A DNA stretch of 13,926 nucleotides, from the NCBI GenBank assembly GCA_014523665.1, contig JAATVR010000035.1:1-13926 (forward strand), read 5' to 3'. How positions within the stretch are numbered: position 1 is the first letter of the stretch; each line of letters begins with the position of its first letter. The DNA comes from Nitrososphaerales archaeon TH526. Its GTDB lineage: Archaea; Thermoproteota; Nitrososphaeria; Nitrososphaerales; Nitrososphaeraceae. A program made the translations under genes and the position numbers. Under the pieces are notes generated by a model. The model saw only the letters and a list, made by a program, of their open reading frames with translations. It ran no database searches and had not been told where the DNA came from. Positions 7,064 through 13,926 of this stretch are shown one piece after another.

Positions 7064-7073
7064 GTATATAAAA
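7064..7073 (-). promoter_or_regulatory. TATA box of the 97-residue gene
   Basis: Minus-strand CTTTTATATACATG is centred ~26 nt before position 7042, five bases before the ATG at 7037. Confidence 0.6.
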
Positions 7074-7423
7074 GGAAGTAATCCCTCTTAATGATGATCG
7101 TTATAATATATAAATCTCTATTGAGATAGTTACAAACTTCACAATCTGATTACTGAACAATATATCTTGGGATTACATATGTTGCAATATGTTGTAATAT
7201 GTTGCTTACCCGATATACAATGAGTTCTTCAAGCAATGTCGATATATCCTAGCACTATTATTAGATAGTTAGAAGATGTGATATACACACACAGAAGGGT
7301 TGAAGATATTGATTCGTAGAACATGGTTTCTAAACACCTCATCTCATAATGGTAGATATCCTAGTTAAAATTGAACGTTTATTTTCTCTGTCAGTTTGGG
7401 CTGAGCACTAGCAGTGCATATTT
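7074..7423. other. AT-rich gap with a triple 10-bp repeat
   Basis: No gene is supported on either strand. The only structure is three head-to-tail copies of ATATGTTG(C/T)(A/T) at 7177-7206. Confidence 0.5.
7177..7206. repeat. Three tandem 10-bp repeats
   Basis: ATATGTTGCA, ATATGTTGTA and ATATGTTGCT follow one another without gaps, so equivalent bases fall about one helical turn apart. This would suit cooperative binding of a regulator. The nearest promoter is that of the 97-residue gene, ~105 bp away on the minus strand. Confidence 0.6.
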
Positions 7424-7594
7424 CTACGGTGAGTCCTGCTCTTGACGGCTAATGTTTTTTCCAGCTGCATTAAGATAATCTTTACAACATTGATCAGAGC
7501 AGAAACCTAATACACCAAAATGCATACTTGAATAGCTTACCCCGCTCACAAGGTTGTTAAACTCTTTATTGCACAATTTACATTTTGTATACAT
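7424..7594 (-). CDS. 56-aa TRASH-like zinc-finger protein
   Basis: The minus-strand frame from ATG 7594 to TAG 7424 encodes 56 residues starting MYTKCKLCNKEFNNLVSG. It has C5-x2-C8, then 23 residues, then C32-x3-C36 within GVLGFCSDQCCKDYL, plus an extra C37. This matches the C-x2-C-x(~19-22)-C-x3-C layout of TRASH-type metal-binding domains, with a slightly longer spacer. Such domains bind zinc or sense and traffic heavy metals such as copper. A stand-alone domain may act as a metal chaperone or as a sensor subunit; the choice is inference. A TATA box (AGTTAATATAAC on the minus strand, ~7622-7632) predicts transcription starting ~8 nt before the ATG. The neighbouring broken cupredoxin and cation transporter are also metal genes, though not in the same unit. 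Confidence 0.7.
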   Translation of the reverse strand: MYTKCKLCNKEFNNLVSGVSYSSMHFGVLGFCSDQCCKDYLNAAGKNISRQEQDSP

Positions 7595-7620
7595 ACCTTA
7601 GCTATGCTCTCTTCTCTAGG

Positions 7621-7633
7621 TAGTTATATTAAC
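7621..7633 (-). promoter_or_regulatory. TATA box of the TRASH-like gene
   Basis: Minus-strand GTTAATATAACTA is centred ~26 nt before position 7602, eight bases upstream of ATG 7594. Confidence 0.5.
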
Positions 7634-7945
7634 TTTGAGTTACAATTACAATAATTCAAGTACAATACCCTTACGTTTCTATTCATTAGTACTTTTCTCC
7701 AGTCTCGTCATATGATTTCCGCGGAGTAGAAAACAGAGTATGATTAAGACAAGAAATATGGATGATCATACTAGACAGCTTACTACTGTAAAGATTACCT
7801 TAGAAGAGTCGGAGAAAACTATGTTAGATTAGCCAGTGCGGGTAAGGTGAGACAGTGATGTGAAATAAACTGTCATTGAAGAGCTGATGCCTTATGGCTT
7901 AAACCATAGAAGCGTCTAATAAGGACTAAAAACAAAAAGTCGGTA
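7634..7945. other. Gap with one possible 30-aa peptide
   Basis: A plus-strand frame at 7740-7832 begins MIKTRNMDDHTRQLTTVKIT and ends EESEKTMLD. TCATATGATT at 7707-7716 sits at TATA distance from its ATG, so a tiny leaderless gene or the start of a truncated one is possible. Support is weak. Nothing else was recognised. Confidence 0.25.
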
Positions 7946-8416
7946 GTGATTAACTTTCTCCATGAAGAATATGAAGATATAGATAAGGGTGCTAGTTTTC
8001 CCAAAGCCGAAAAACAATATAGAAAAGTATTAAGGCTTACAATCGGGGTACTGAAAACGGGTGAGCTGCGACGTGAATACTGGTGTACTGACGATAGTCT
8101 TGCGAAACTCTTGAAATACAGGCCTTCGATAAAAGACATGAAGTTGATTCTGGAGCCATTGTATTATTTCTCCAAAACAAAGGTTGAAACTTTAAATCTG
8201 GATAACAGCATAGAGCGCCATAGGTACCGAAGTATTCTTCAAAAACGACTCATTGAATACTTCTTAGTGAAGTATAGTCTGAAGGAATACAAGAATAACA
8301 ATAACAGTGGTACATCTCAATCCCGGGAATACCTTCTATTTCATATTAGAAGTGTCTATAGTAGAATCCCAAGAGTCATGGAACTACTTTGCATAACAGG
8401 GACATTGCCCACATAG
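7946..8416 (+). CDS. Hypothetical cytoplasmic protein
   Basis: 156 residues from GTG 7946. No clear TATA box or Shine-Dalgarno sequence supports that start, and the next in-frame ATG lies ~65 codons in. It is rich in charged and aromatic residues and predicted mainly helical, for example KAEKQYRKVLRLTIGVLKTG, then LILEPLYYFSKTKVETL and RYRSILQKRLIEYFLVKYSL. A low-complexity KNNNNSGTS linker precedes the last helix, YLLFHIRSVYSRIPRVMELL. There is no signal peptide and no convincing membrane span. No family is recognised. It converges on sufB, whose stop lies 65 bp downstream with a hairpin between them. Confidence 0.6.
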   Translation: MINFLHEEYEDIDKGASFPKAEKQYRKVLRLTIGVLKTGELRREYWCTDDSLAKLLKYRPSIKDMKLILEPLYYFSKTKVETLNLDNSIERHRYRSILQKRLIEYFLVKYSLKEYKNNNNSGTSQSREYLLFHIRSVYSRIPRVMELLCITGTLPT

Positions 8417-8459
8417 AAAGGCTTGCCTAGTCTGGGTTCATTAACACGCGATAGAAGTC

Positions 8460-8474
8460 GCTATTCACAATAGC
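8460..8474. terminator. Short hairpin between the convergent 8416 gene and sufB
   Basis: GCTATT-CAC-AATAGC is a perfect 6-bp stem with a 3-nt loop. It starts eight bases beyond the sufB stop on the minus strand and ~45 bp beyond the plus-strand gene. A role in ending or stabilising the two mRNAs is inferred. Confidence 0.4.
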
Positions 8475-8481
8475 AATATTT

Positions 8482-9882
8482 CTAACCAACAGAACCCTCC
8501 ATTTCGAGCTTTACTAACCTATTAAGTTCAACTGCGTATTCCATCGGAAGTTCTTTTGTAAATGGCTCCATAAATCCACCTACTATCAGAGATAAAGCAT
8601 CTGATTCAGAAAAGCCTCTACTCATAAGATAGAAGATTTGATCGTCGCCTATCCGACCTACTGTTGCCTCATGAGAAATTGTCGCATCATCTTCATTCAC
8701 TTCGACATATGGATAAGTATCTGTTCTTGAGTTTTCATCGAGTAGGAGTGCATCACATCGAACATTTGATTTTACACCTGTAGCACCCTTTGCTACATGA
8801 ACCAAACCTCTATAGGTTGTTCTTCCCGAGTCTTTGCTGACTGATTTACTGGTAATTCTAGAGGTTGTTTGTGAAGCTAAATGTACTGCCTTTGCGCCAG
8901 CGTCCTGATGCTGTCCTGCCCCTGCCAACGCCACTGATATTATCTCAGCGTGAGCGTTACGCCCCATCAAATAGACTCCAGGATACTTCATAGTTAACTT
9001 GCTGCCTAAATTTCCATCTACCCATTCCACAGTTGCATTTTCATATGCATATGCCCTTTTTGTTACTAAATTATATACATCTTTACTCCAGTTTTGGATC
9101 GTAGTATACCTTATTTTCGCTCCCTTCTTTGCTACAAGTTCAACTACTGCAGAATGGAGTGATTCTGTGGAATATACGGGTGCAGTACAGCCTTCTATAT
9201 AATGTACTTCTGATCCTTCATCGGCTATTATTAGTGTTCTTTCAAATTGTCCTATGTTTTCTGCGTTTATTCTGAAATATGCTTGCAATGGTAGATCAAC
9301 TTTAACACTTGGAGGAACATATATGAAAGATCCTCCAGACCAAACCGCACTATTTAGAGCAGCGAATTTATTGTCCTCAGGCGGTATAATCTTTCCAAAG
9401 AACCTTTTCATTAAATCTGGCTGTTCCTTAAGTGCTGTATCTGTATCAATGAATATTACTCCCTTTTTTACCAAATCGTCTCTTAGGTTATGATATACCG
9501 TCTCTGATTCATACTGAGCTCCTACACCAGCCAAAAATTTTCTCTCTGCGTCTGGAATACCAAGTTTCTCGAAGGTATTTCTTATTGAATCAGGTACATC
9601 ATCCCAACTTTTCTCTTGTTTTTCAGATGCCTTGGTATAATAGTAAATATTTTGAAAATCAATCTTAGAAAGATCTCCTCCCCAATTGGGCATTATTTTG
9701 TTCATAAAGACGCTATATGATCTTAATCTAAACTCCTTCATCCAATTGGGTTCGCCCTTTAGCCTACTAATTTCTTCAACGGTTTCTTTAGAAAGTCCTT
9801 TCTTGCTCAAATAGACATAGTCAGCAGTTGAATCCTTGAAGTCATACTTACTATAATCCATACGTATATCTGTAACTGCCAT
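8482..9882 (-). CDS. sufB: Fe-S cluster assembly scaffold SufB
   Basis: 466 residues, normal SufB length, from ATG 9882. SufB forms the SufBCD complex with SufD and the ATPase SufC and builds Fe-S clusters in the cytoplasm. The N-terminal part contains [20 protein letters not shown]. The beta-helix core includes [20 protein letters not shown] (~174-193), [10 protein letters not shown] (~216-225, Cys222) and [20 protein letters not shown]. The C-terminal part has [20 protein letters not shown] (Cys366), then [20 protein letters not shown] (His394, Glu395), and ends [11 protein letters not shown]. Cys366 and the HE pair correspond to the essential Cys405 and His433/Glu434 of E. coli SufB. A TATA box at 9908-9917 fits a leader of about four bases. 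No sufC or sufD lies within the window, so it appears detached from its usual partners. A degraded copy of its 5' end is at 13786. Confidence 0.97.
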   Translation of the reverse strand: MAVTDIRMDYSKYDFKDSTADYVYLSKKGLSKETVEEISRLKGEPNWMKEFRLRSYSVFMNKIMPNWGGDLSKIDFQNIYYYTKASEKQEKSWDDVPDSIRNTFEKLGIPDAERKFLAGVGAQYESETVYHNLRDDLVKKGVIFIDTDTALKEQPDLMKRFFGKIIPPEDNKFAALNSAVWSGGSFIYVPPSVKVDLPLQAYFRINAENIGQFERTLIIADEGSEVHYIEGCTAPVYSTESLHSAVVELVAKKGAKIRYTTIQNWSKDVYNLVTKRAYAYENATVEWVDGNLGSKLTMKYPGVYLMGRNAHAEIISVALAGAGQHQDAGAKAVHLASQTTSRITSKSVSKDSGRTTYRGLVHVAKGATGVKSNVRCDALLLDENSRTDTYPYVEVNEDDATISHEATVGRIGDDQIFYLMSRGFSESDALSLIVGGFMEPFTKELPMEYAVELNRLVKLEMEGSVG

Positions 9883-9907
9883 AATACGATATTATGATCG
9901 CATCATG

Positions 9908-9917
9908 CATATATAAG
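9908..9917 (-). promoter_or_regulatory. sufB TATA box
   Basis: Minus-strand CTTATATATGC lies 25-34 nt before the ATG at 9882. The segment TTATATATG-N7-CGAT-N10-TATT-ATG is shared, with identical spacing, by the truncated sufB copy at 13751-13788. Confidence 0.7.
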
Positions 9918-9967
9918 CAGTCGGTATATGTGTGTCAATGTGTGGTTATGCCCCAATATCCATACAC

Positions 9968-10153
9968 TTAAGTAGCTCCTTCGACTTCGAGGATAATCCT
10001 ATAGTCGAAAGAATGCTCTGGAGGAATCCTGGTCCTTTCAAGCTGTTTGTAATAGATAATGCTTTTACTGTCTTTAGGTAAAAGAAGATCTGCAGGATAA
10101 AAAGAAATCACTAATGAGGCACGAAGTAAAAGCATTACTAGGCAGAATTTCAA
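9968..10153 (-). CDS. Possible small or 5'-truncated hypothetical protein
   Basis: 61 codons from TTG 10153; an ATG at 10135 gives 55 residues. In-frame sequence extends a little upstream to a TAA without a better start, and no TATA box is placed correctly. The tail SIIYYKQLERTRIPPEHSFD and IILEVEGAT has the look of a folded domain, so it may be the remaining C-terminus of a larger gene. No family is recognised. Confidence 0.3.
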   Translation of the reverse strand: MKFCLVMLLLRASLVISFYPADLLLPKDSKSIIYYKQLERTRIPPEHSFDYRIILEVEGAT

Positions 10154-10231
10154 TGGGTTTACACGGCAAAACTCAATGCCAGAGCATGGTTATCCAATAC
10201 ACGATATGTTGACAATAACGAAAATAATTTG

Positions 10232-10399
10232 CTACGCTGTAAGGAATAGCTGATCATTGTTTTCTCTATTCTGTTTCTCAATCTTGTAATGGCATGAATA
10301 GCAGTAACGACATATGAAGCAAAAGTGTAGTGTTCTTTTGCCACAGTCTATACACTGGCTATAAAGATACCGATCATACCCTGTAAGGTACTCATGCAT
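10232..10399 (-). CDS. 55-aa zinc-ribbon-like cysteine-rich protein
   Basis: The minus-strand frame from ATG 10399 to TAG 10232 encodes 55 residues starting MHEYLTGYDRYLYSQC. It has six cysteines in CxxC pairs: C16-IDC19-G, then FC27-FIC30-RYC33-YSC36-H37. Paired CxxC knuckles followed by His suggest one or two structural zinc sites; CIDCGKRTLHFCFICRYCYS is the core. The last ~15 residues are polar (KIEKQNRENNDQ). A TATA box (TTTCTATAAAGG on the minus strand, ~10430-10440) fits a leader of ~8 nt. Small zinc-ribbon proteins of this type are common in Thaumarchaeota and are usually thought to bind nucleic acid or protein partners; the role here is unknown. It is divergent from cdc48, and the shared upstream region holds copy 2 of the non-coding repeat. 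Confidence 0.7.
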   Translation of the reverse strand: MHEYLTGYDRYLYSQCIDCGKRTLHFCFICRYCYSCHYKIEKQNRENNDQLFLTA

Positions 10400-10401
10400 G
10401 A

Positions 10402-10537
10402 TCTTTATAGTATGACAAGACTAATTAACCTTTATAGAAACCATTCTGGAAATAATTTAATGATTTTTAGGAAAAGAAAAGTAAAACATTAGTTAAACTT
10501 CCACGCAAGTGTACATTTCTCTGATACTTTTCCAACA
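10402..10537 (+). repeat. Diverged non-coding repeat, copy 2
   Basis: Partner of 6505-6643, described there. This copy includes the promoter of the minus-strand zinc-ribbon gene (TAACCTTTATAGAAA) and lies ~85 bp before the first possible cdc48 start. The matching positions in copy 1 have lost the TATA consensus. Confidence 0.6.
10430..10440 (-). promoter_or_regulatory. TATA box of the zinc-ribbon gene
   Basis: Minus-strand TTTCTATAAAGG is centred ~26 nt before position 10407, eight bases upstream of ATG 10399. A second TATA-like ACTATAAAG at ~10402-10411 is too close to the start. Confidence 0.45.
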
Positions 10538-10576
10538 TCTAGTAATGGCAATGTAAACTACGTCAACATGATCTTT

Positions 10577-10586
10577 CTTATAAAAG
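10577..10586 (+). promoter_or_regulatory. Upstream TATA box of cdc48
   Basis: CTTATAAAAG predicts transcription from ~10607. That gives either a TTG start at 10621 with a short leader or a ~150-nt untranslated leader to ATG 10756. A second TATA-like TGTATAAGG at 10724-10733 would give a leaderless mRNA starting at 10756. Confidence 0.5.
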
Positions 10587-10755
10587 AGAAGGGTCTTTTT
10601 ATCTTCTATTTAGTTCGTATTTGTATCAGTTTTTCAGAAGAACAAAGCTGGTTGTTAGTAATTCCAAAACTGTGTTTCAGACAGCTAACGCACGTGCTTC
10701 TGATAGTTCCAAGTTTGCAAAACTGTATAAGGAGTTACTGTTAAGCTCTATTAGT

Positions 10756-12978
10756 ATGCCCGGCAAAGATACCCGAACTTTAAATCTCGATTTAAAGATA
10801 CTTGAAGCTTATACTAGAGATGTTGGCAGAGGAGTTGCCCGTCTTGATTACGATTCTATGGATTCGCTCGGCGCTTCTACTGGAGATGTTATAGAATTAA
10901 AAGGTGGTGAAAAGAGCAGAAGTGTCAGGAGGACTGTAGCAAAGTGCTTACCTTTGTATCCATCTGATGAGGGTAAGGGTGTGATCAGAATTGATGGTCT
11001 AGTTAGGAATAATGCAGGATTAGCCATCGGTGATACTGTAATCATAAAAAAGATCAAAGCCACTTTAGCAGAAATGGTTATTGTTGCTCCGCTCGAGGCA
11101 GGACCATCTATAGATGAAAGGTATCTTGTAGACTCACTTGATAGCGTTTCCATGATAAAAGGAGATAACATTATGGTCCCATATTTTGGTGGAAGGCTTA
11201 CCTTTCAGGTTATAGGGCTTACGCCTCCTGCTTGCGAGGCAGTAATTGTAGGCCAGAAGACACAGTTCACTATAGCGACTTCTGACCAGGCTCTAAGAGG
11301 AGCGACTGCGAGAGCTGTTGCGTACGAGGATATCGGTGGGTTAAAGGATGAAATACAAAGGGTAAGGGAAATGATAGAGCTCCCGTTAAGACATCCTGAG
11401 ATATTTGAAAAACTCGGAATAGAAGCGCCCAAAGGTATACTATTACATGGACCACCAGGTACAGGCAAGACCTTATTGGCTAAGGCAGTAGCCAATGAAA
11501 GCAACTCGCATTTTATCAGTATATCAGGACCAGAAATCATGAGCAAATTCTATGGGGAATCCGAAGCACGCTTACGGGAAATATTTAAAGAAGCGAGAGA
11601 AAAGGCCCCCTCCATTATATTCATAGATGAAATAGACTCTATCGCACCAAAGAGAGAGGAAGTGATGGGAGAAGTAGAGCGGAGAGTGGTTTCGCAATTG
11701 CTATCAGTTATGGACGGTTTGGAGAGCCGCGGAAAAGTAATAGTTATAGCAGCAAGTAACAGACCAAATGCAATAGATCCTGCATTGCGTAGACCGGGGA
11801 GATTTGATAGAGAAATCGAGATCAGAGTTCCTGATAAACGTGGCAGACTAGAAGTACTTCAAGTTCATACGAGAAATATGCCACTAAATCCTGATATAGA
11901 TCAAGATAAGATCGCAGCTGTTACCCATGGATTTGTAGGCGCAGATCTTGAATACTTGTGTAAAGAAGCGGCTATGAAGTGTTTGAGAAGACTTTTACCC
12001 GAACTCAATCTGGAGGATGAAAAACTTGCACCAGAGCTGCTAAATAGGTTAGTAGTTACTATGGCCGATTTTCAGAATGCAATGAGAGAGATTACACCTT
12101 CTGCTATGAGAGAAGTCTATGTAGAGCCAGCTGATGTCAAGTGGGATGATATTGGTGGATTAGACACAGTAAAGCGAGAGTTACAGGAGGCAGTCGAATG
12201 GCCCATGCACTTTCCGGATTTGTACAAACAATTAGGACATACTGCACCTAAAGGGATATTGTTGTACGGCCCTTCAGGAACGGGCAAGACTATGCTAGCA
12301 AAGGCAGTAGCAACTGAGTCAGAGGCAAATTTTATCAGCATCAAGGGTCCTGAGCTTATGTCAAAGTGGGTAGGCGAGTCTGAAAGAGGAATAAGAGACG
12401 TCTTTAGAAAGGCAAGACAGGCGTCACCATGTGTTATATTCTTTGACGAGGTTGATTCTATTGCGCCTATCAGAGGAGGCGGGATTGAAGGTCTTGGTGG
12501 TCCTACAGGTGCCGAAAAAATGATATCGCAACTGCTCACAGAAATGGATGGTATACAGGAGATTCATGATGTTGTTGTTTTGGCTGCCACTAATAGAGTA
12601 GACATGATCGATACTGCCTTATTGAGACCGGGTCGCTTTGACAAAATCATTTACATACCAAATCCAGATAAGGTTACAAGAAAAAGAATTCTTCAAATAA
12701 ATGTTAAGGGAAAGCCGATCAACAACGATATTGATCTAGGTAGTATAGTAGATAAGACAGAAGGATTTAGCGGGGCTGATGTATCATCAGTTGTAAATAC
12801 TGCCCTATCTTTAGTTCTGCATGACTATATTCAGAGATATCCTTCTGTTGAAGAAGCATTCAAACACACGTCAGAAGCACTTGTGACTATAAGGCATTTA
12901 GAAGAAGCTGTAATAAAAGTAAGAAGACAAAGAGAAATGAAACCTGAAGAGAAGATGCACATATCACACTACGGATAA
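10756..12978 (+). CDS. cdc48: Cdc48/VAT-type double AAA+ ATPase
   Basis: 740 residues from ATG 10756, matching the ~720-745 of archaeal VAT. An in-frame TTG at 10621 would add 45 residues not expected from the family, so the ATG is preferred. The N-domain begins [20 protein letters not shown], with a double-psi barrel to ~190. D1 has Walker A GPPGTGKT (232-239), Walker [13 protein letters not shown] (D291/E292) and arginine fingers in [10 protein letters not shown]2 has GPSGTGKT (505-512), Walker [13 protein letters not shown] (D564/E565) and [10 protein letters not shown] hexamer of this kind unfolds proteins in the cytoplasm and feeds the proteasome. D2 carries Ser where Pro is usual in Walker A; the Lys and Thr needed for ATP binding are kept. 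The C-terminus ends SHYG, close to the HbYX proteasome-docking motif but with His in place of a hydrophobic residue. Confidence 0.97.
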   Translation: MPGKDTRTLNLDLKILEAYTRDVGRGVARLDYDSMDSLGASTGDVIELKGGEKSRSVRRTVAKCLPLYPSDEGKGVIRIDGLVRNNAGLAIGDTVIIKKIKATLAEMVIVAPLEAGPSIDERYLVDSLDSVSMIKGDNIMVPYFGGRLTFQVIGLTPPACEAVIVGQKTQFTIATSDQALRGATARAVAYEDIGGLKDEIQRVREMIELPLRHPEIFEKLGIEAPKGILLHGPPGTGKTLLAKAVANESNSHFISISGPEIMSKFYGESEARLREIFKEAREKAPSIIFIDEIDSIAPKREEVMGEVERRVVSQLLSVMDGLESRGKVIVIAASNRPNAIDPALRRPGRFDREIEIRVPDKRGRLEVLQVHTRNMPLNPDIDQDKIAAVTHGFVGADLEYLCKEAAMKCLRRLLPELNLEDEKLAPELLNRLVVTMADFQNAMREITPSAMREVYVEPADVKWDDIGGLDTVKRELQEAVEWPMHFPDLYKQLGHTAPKGILLYGPSGTGKTMLAKAVATESEANFISIKGPELMSKWVGESERGIRDVFRKARQASPCVIFFDEVDSIAPIRGGGIEGLGGPTGAEKMISQLLTEMDGIQEIHDVVVLAATNRVDMIDTALLRPGRFDKIIYIPNPDKVTRKRILQINVKGKPINNDIDLGSIVDKTEGFSGADVSSVVNTALSLVLHDYIQRYPSVEEAFKHTSEALVTIRHLEEAVIKVRRQREMKPEEKMHISHYG

Positions 12979-13163
12979 TCTAACTGTATTTGTAGTAGTG
13001 ATACCAGGTAACTTTCGATTCTCTGCTGAATTGAGTAGTAGTGGTTTCAACTCTATGAGTATCACCTTTTAATAATATCGGTTAATATGCAGTTAAAATT
13101 TACCTAGTACTTCATTTAATTTGAATTTGAACCTGTTACGACAGGAACACTCCCCCCTAAAAT

Positions 13164-13180
13164 AGGAGTAAATTTATCCT
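13164..13180. terminator. Near-palindrome at the convergent 3' ends
   Basis: AGGA-g-TAAA/TTTA-TCCT is a near-perfect inverted repeat overlapping the stop codon of the minus-strand gene at 13174, about 190 bp after cdc48. It could mark transcript ends, but this is inferred from position alone. Confidence 0.25.
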
Positions 13181-13455
13181 CGACTCAGTAAACGCCTTGA
13201 CATCTCCCTAGAAATTTCTTCATGTTTTATCGCTTCACCCCTTCTGCCTGGAGTCTTCATCTGTTGCTGGTTTACTTGCTTTCTTTCCTCGACTAATTCG
13301 TCAACTCCATAATAATTGTCTAAACCACATTGCCTTTTCTTTCTTAATTCGACCGTATAGCGTTCTCTAAAATCATTTTCTTCCGTGTCTCTGGTAGATG
13401 TGTCTGTTTGTGCCAATTTGGGATTAAAAATAACTGTTGCTGCTTCATTCACCAT
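13174..13455 (-). CDS. Small charged hypothetical protein
   Basis: 93 residues from ATG 13455. It is highly polar, with alternating acidic and basic residues (DTEENDFRERYTVELRKKRQ, then DELVEERKQVNQQQ and KHEEISREMSRRLLSRG), one cysteine, no signal peptide and no membrane span. A mostly helical or partly disordered protein is likely. TTCTTATACG on the minus strand at 13476-13485 is a TATA box placed for leaderless transcription from the ATG, which supports a real gene. No family is recognised. It converges with cdc48. Confidence 0.65.
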   Translation of the reverse strand: MVNEAATVIFNPKLAQTDTSTRDTEENDFRERYTVELRKKRQCGLDNYYGVDELVEERKQVNQQQMKTPGRRGEAIKHEEISREMSRRLLSRG

Positions 13456-13475
13456 ATGTTTCTGTATAACTGTAA

Positions 13476-13485
13476 CGTATAAGAA
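13476..13485 (-). promoter_or_regulatory. TATA box of the 93-residue gene
   Basis: Minus-strand TTCTTATACG is centred ~25 nt before the ATG at 13455. Confidence 0.45.
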
Positions 13486-13750
13486 TGTATTTGATTCAAA
13501 AAAATCTAAATAAGCTAGGATGAATCTGTTGGTCGTTCGGGATATAGGAAAAAGTTCCTATACTAACTCCCCTCTACTAACCTTGAGGATCAGAATTTTC
13601 CGCAACAATAGATTGATTTGATGCCTTTTGTAAGAGCAGAACAAGAACCAAATGCGAGGATATTGTAGAAATCCCGCATATGGGTGAAGCCCGTTAGTTT
13701 AGTATATGGATACCGGAGTACGACCAACATCAATAGGTGAATACTAATTG
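13486..13750. other. Gap with a perfect hairpin
   Basis: No gene is supported. It contains an 8-bp perfect hairpin at 13543-13562 and a stretch near 13690-13725 that resembles the 5' half of a tRNA but has no 3' half. Confidence 0.4.
13543..13562. repeat. Perfect inverted repeat
   Basis: TATAGGAA-AAAG-TTCCTATA: an 8-bp stem with a 4-nt loop. It lies ~90 bp upstream of the minus-strand gene start at 13455 and ~220 bp before the sufB fragment. It could be an operator or an RNA hairpin. Confidence 0.6.
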
Positions 13751-13760
13751 TTTATATATG
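13751..13760 (+). promoter_or_regulatory. TATA box copied with the sufB fragment
   Basis: TTTATATATG lies 26-35 nt before ATG 13786. From TTATATATG to the ATG, the number of bases and the CGAT and TATT anchors match the promoter of intact sufB exactly. Confidence 0.7.
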
Positions 13761-13785
13761 TGGTAGACGATTATATTATTGTATT

Positions 13786-13926
13786 ATGACGATCAAAGAT
13801 ATACATGTTGATCATAGTAAATACGACTTCAGGGATTCAACTGCTGACTATGTCTATTTGAGCAAGAAAGGACTTTCTAAATACAGTCATTTCATAGAAG
13901 GAGAGCAATATTGACTTTACTACTAA
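13786..13926 (+). pseudogene. Truncated second copy of sufB (5' end), runs off the window
   Basis: ATG 13786 opens a 42-codon frame whose first 32 residues are a diverged copy of the SufB N-terminus: MTIKDIHVDHSKYDFRDSTA, then [12 protein letters not shown], against [20 protein letters not shown] in the intact protein. It then reads YSHFIEGEQY and stops at TGA 13912-13914. YSHFI resembles YSVFM about 21 residues further on in intact SufB, and the following ATTGACTTT resembles the DNA for KIDF. The copy therefore seems to have lost internal segments rather than to have been joined to foreign DNA. It could at most make a short peptide. Its promoter was duplicated too. More of the copy may continue beyond the window. 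Confidence 0.88.

Noticed and set aside
7061..7075. TATATAAAAG read as a plus-strand promoter
   Set aside because: No plus-strand gene follows at a suitable distance; the same bases fit the minus-strand 97-residue gene exactly.
7177..7206. A CRISPR-like array
   Set aside because: The repeat units are only 10 bp and abut without spacers.
8999..9493. Plus-strand frames opposite sufB
   Set aside because: They are the antisense of conserved SufB codons.
10159..10344. 61-codon minus-strand frame starting MAKEHYTFASYVV
   Set aside because: It overlaps, in another frame, the cysteine-rich 55-aa gene, whose CxxC pattern and promoter are far more convincing.
11205..11546. Minus-strand frames inside cdc48 (also 10848-11171 and 12117-12539)
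   Set aside because: They mirror conserved AAA+ coding sequence and have no promoters of their own.
13689..13725. Sequence resembling the 5' half of a tRNA (AGCCCGTTAGTTTAGTATAT and on)
   Set aside because: The positions 8-9 TA, a GTTTAG and a GG can be placed, but the D-stem pairs poorly and there is no anticodon stem partner, T-arm or 3' acceptor strand afterwards. At most it is a fragment.

Overview
This window reads as a piece of an AT-rich thaumarchaeal (Nitrososphaerota) chromosome, probably from the Nitrososphaeraceae, possibly close to Candidatus Nitrosocosmicus. The grounds are an archaeal Cdc48/VAT ATPase, a SufB of the archaeal type, a short P-II protein, Shine-Dalgarno-free starts lying about 25 nt plus a few bases downstream of TATA boxes (leaderless or short-leader mRNAs), several small cysteine-rich proteins, and long gaps full of gene remnants. 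The genus is a guess from composition and gene style.

Layout. 1-609: a membrane-anchored protein of unknown function, open to the left edge. 1018-1626: a charge-segregated coiled-coil protein. 1865-2180: a decayed CheY-like response regulator. 2250-2705 (minus): a secreted protein dense in N-glycosylation sequons. 3119-3520: a small two-helix membrane protein. 3935-5380: an NRAMP-related cation transporter whose frame is intact except for one in-frame TAG. 5438-5940 (minus): a frameshifted cupredoxin locus. 6163-6504: a P-II signal protein. 6744-7037 (minus): a small hypothetical. 7424-7594 (minus): a 56-aa TRASH-like zinc-finger protein. 7946-8416: a hypothetical. 8482-9882 (minus): full-length SufB. 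10232-10399 (minus): a 55-aa zinc-ribbon-like protein. 10756-12978: Cdc48/VAT. 13174-13455 (minus): a charged hypothetical. 13786-13926: a second, degraded copy of the start of sufB with its promoter, running off the right edge.

Most genes are monocistronic with their own TATA box, so there is no clear operon. The housekeeping genes (sufB for Fe-S assembly, cdc48 for protein unfolding, glnB-type for nitrogen/energy signalling) are intact, while the accessory copper, metal-transport and signalling genes are broken. No mobile element, CRISPR array, rRNA or intact tRNA was seen. I did not find a convincing new multi-gene system. The points most worth following are the duplicated sufB 5' end with its promoter, the diverged ~115-135 bp non-coding repeat pair (6505-6643 and 10402-10537), the single-TAG transporter, the two unlisted tiny zinc proteins, and the cluster of decayed genes.
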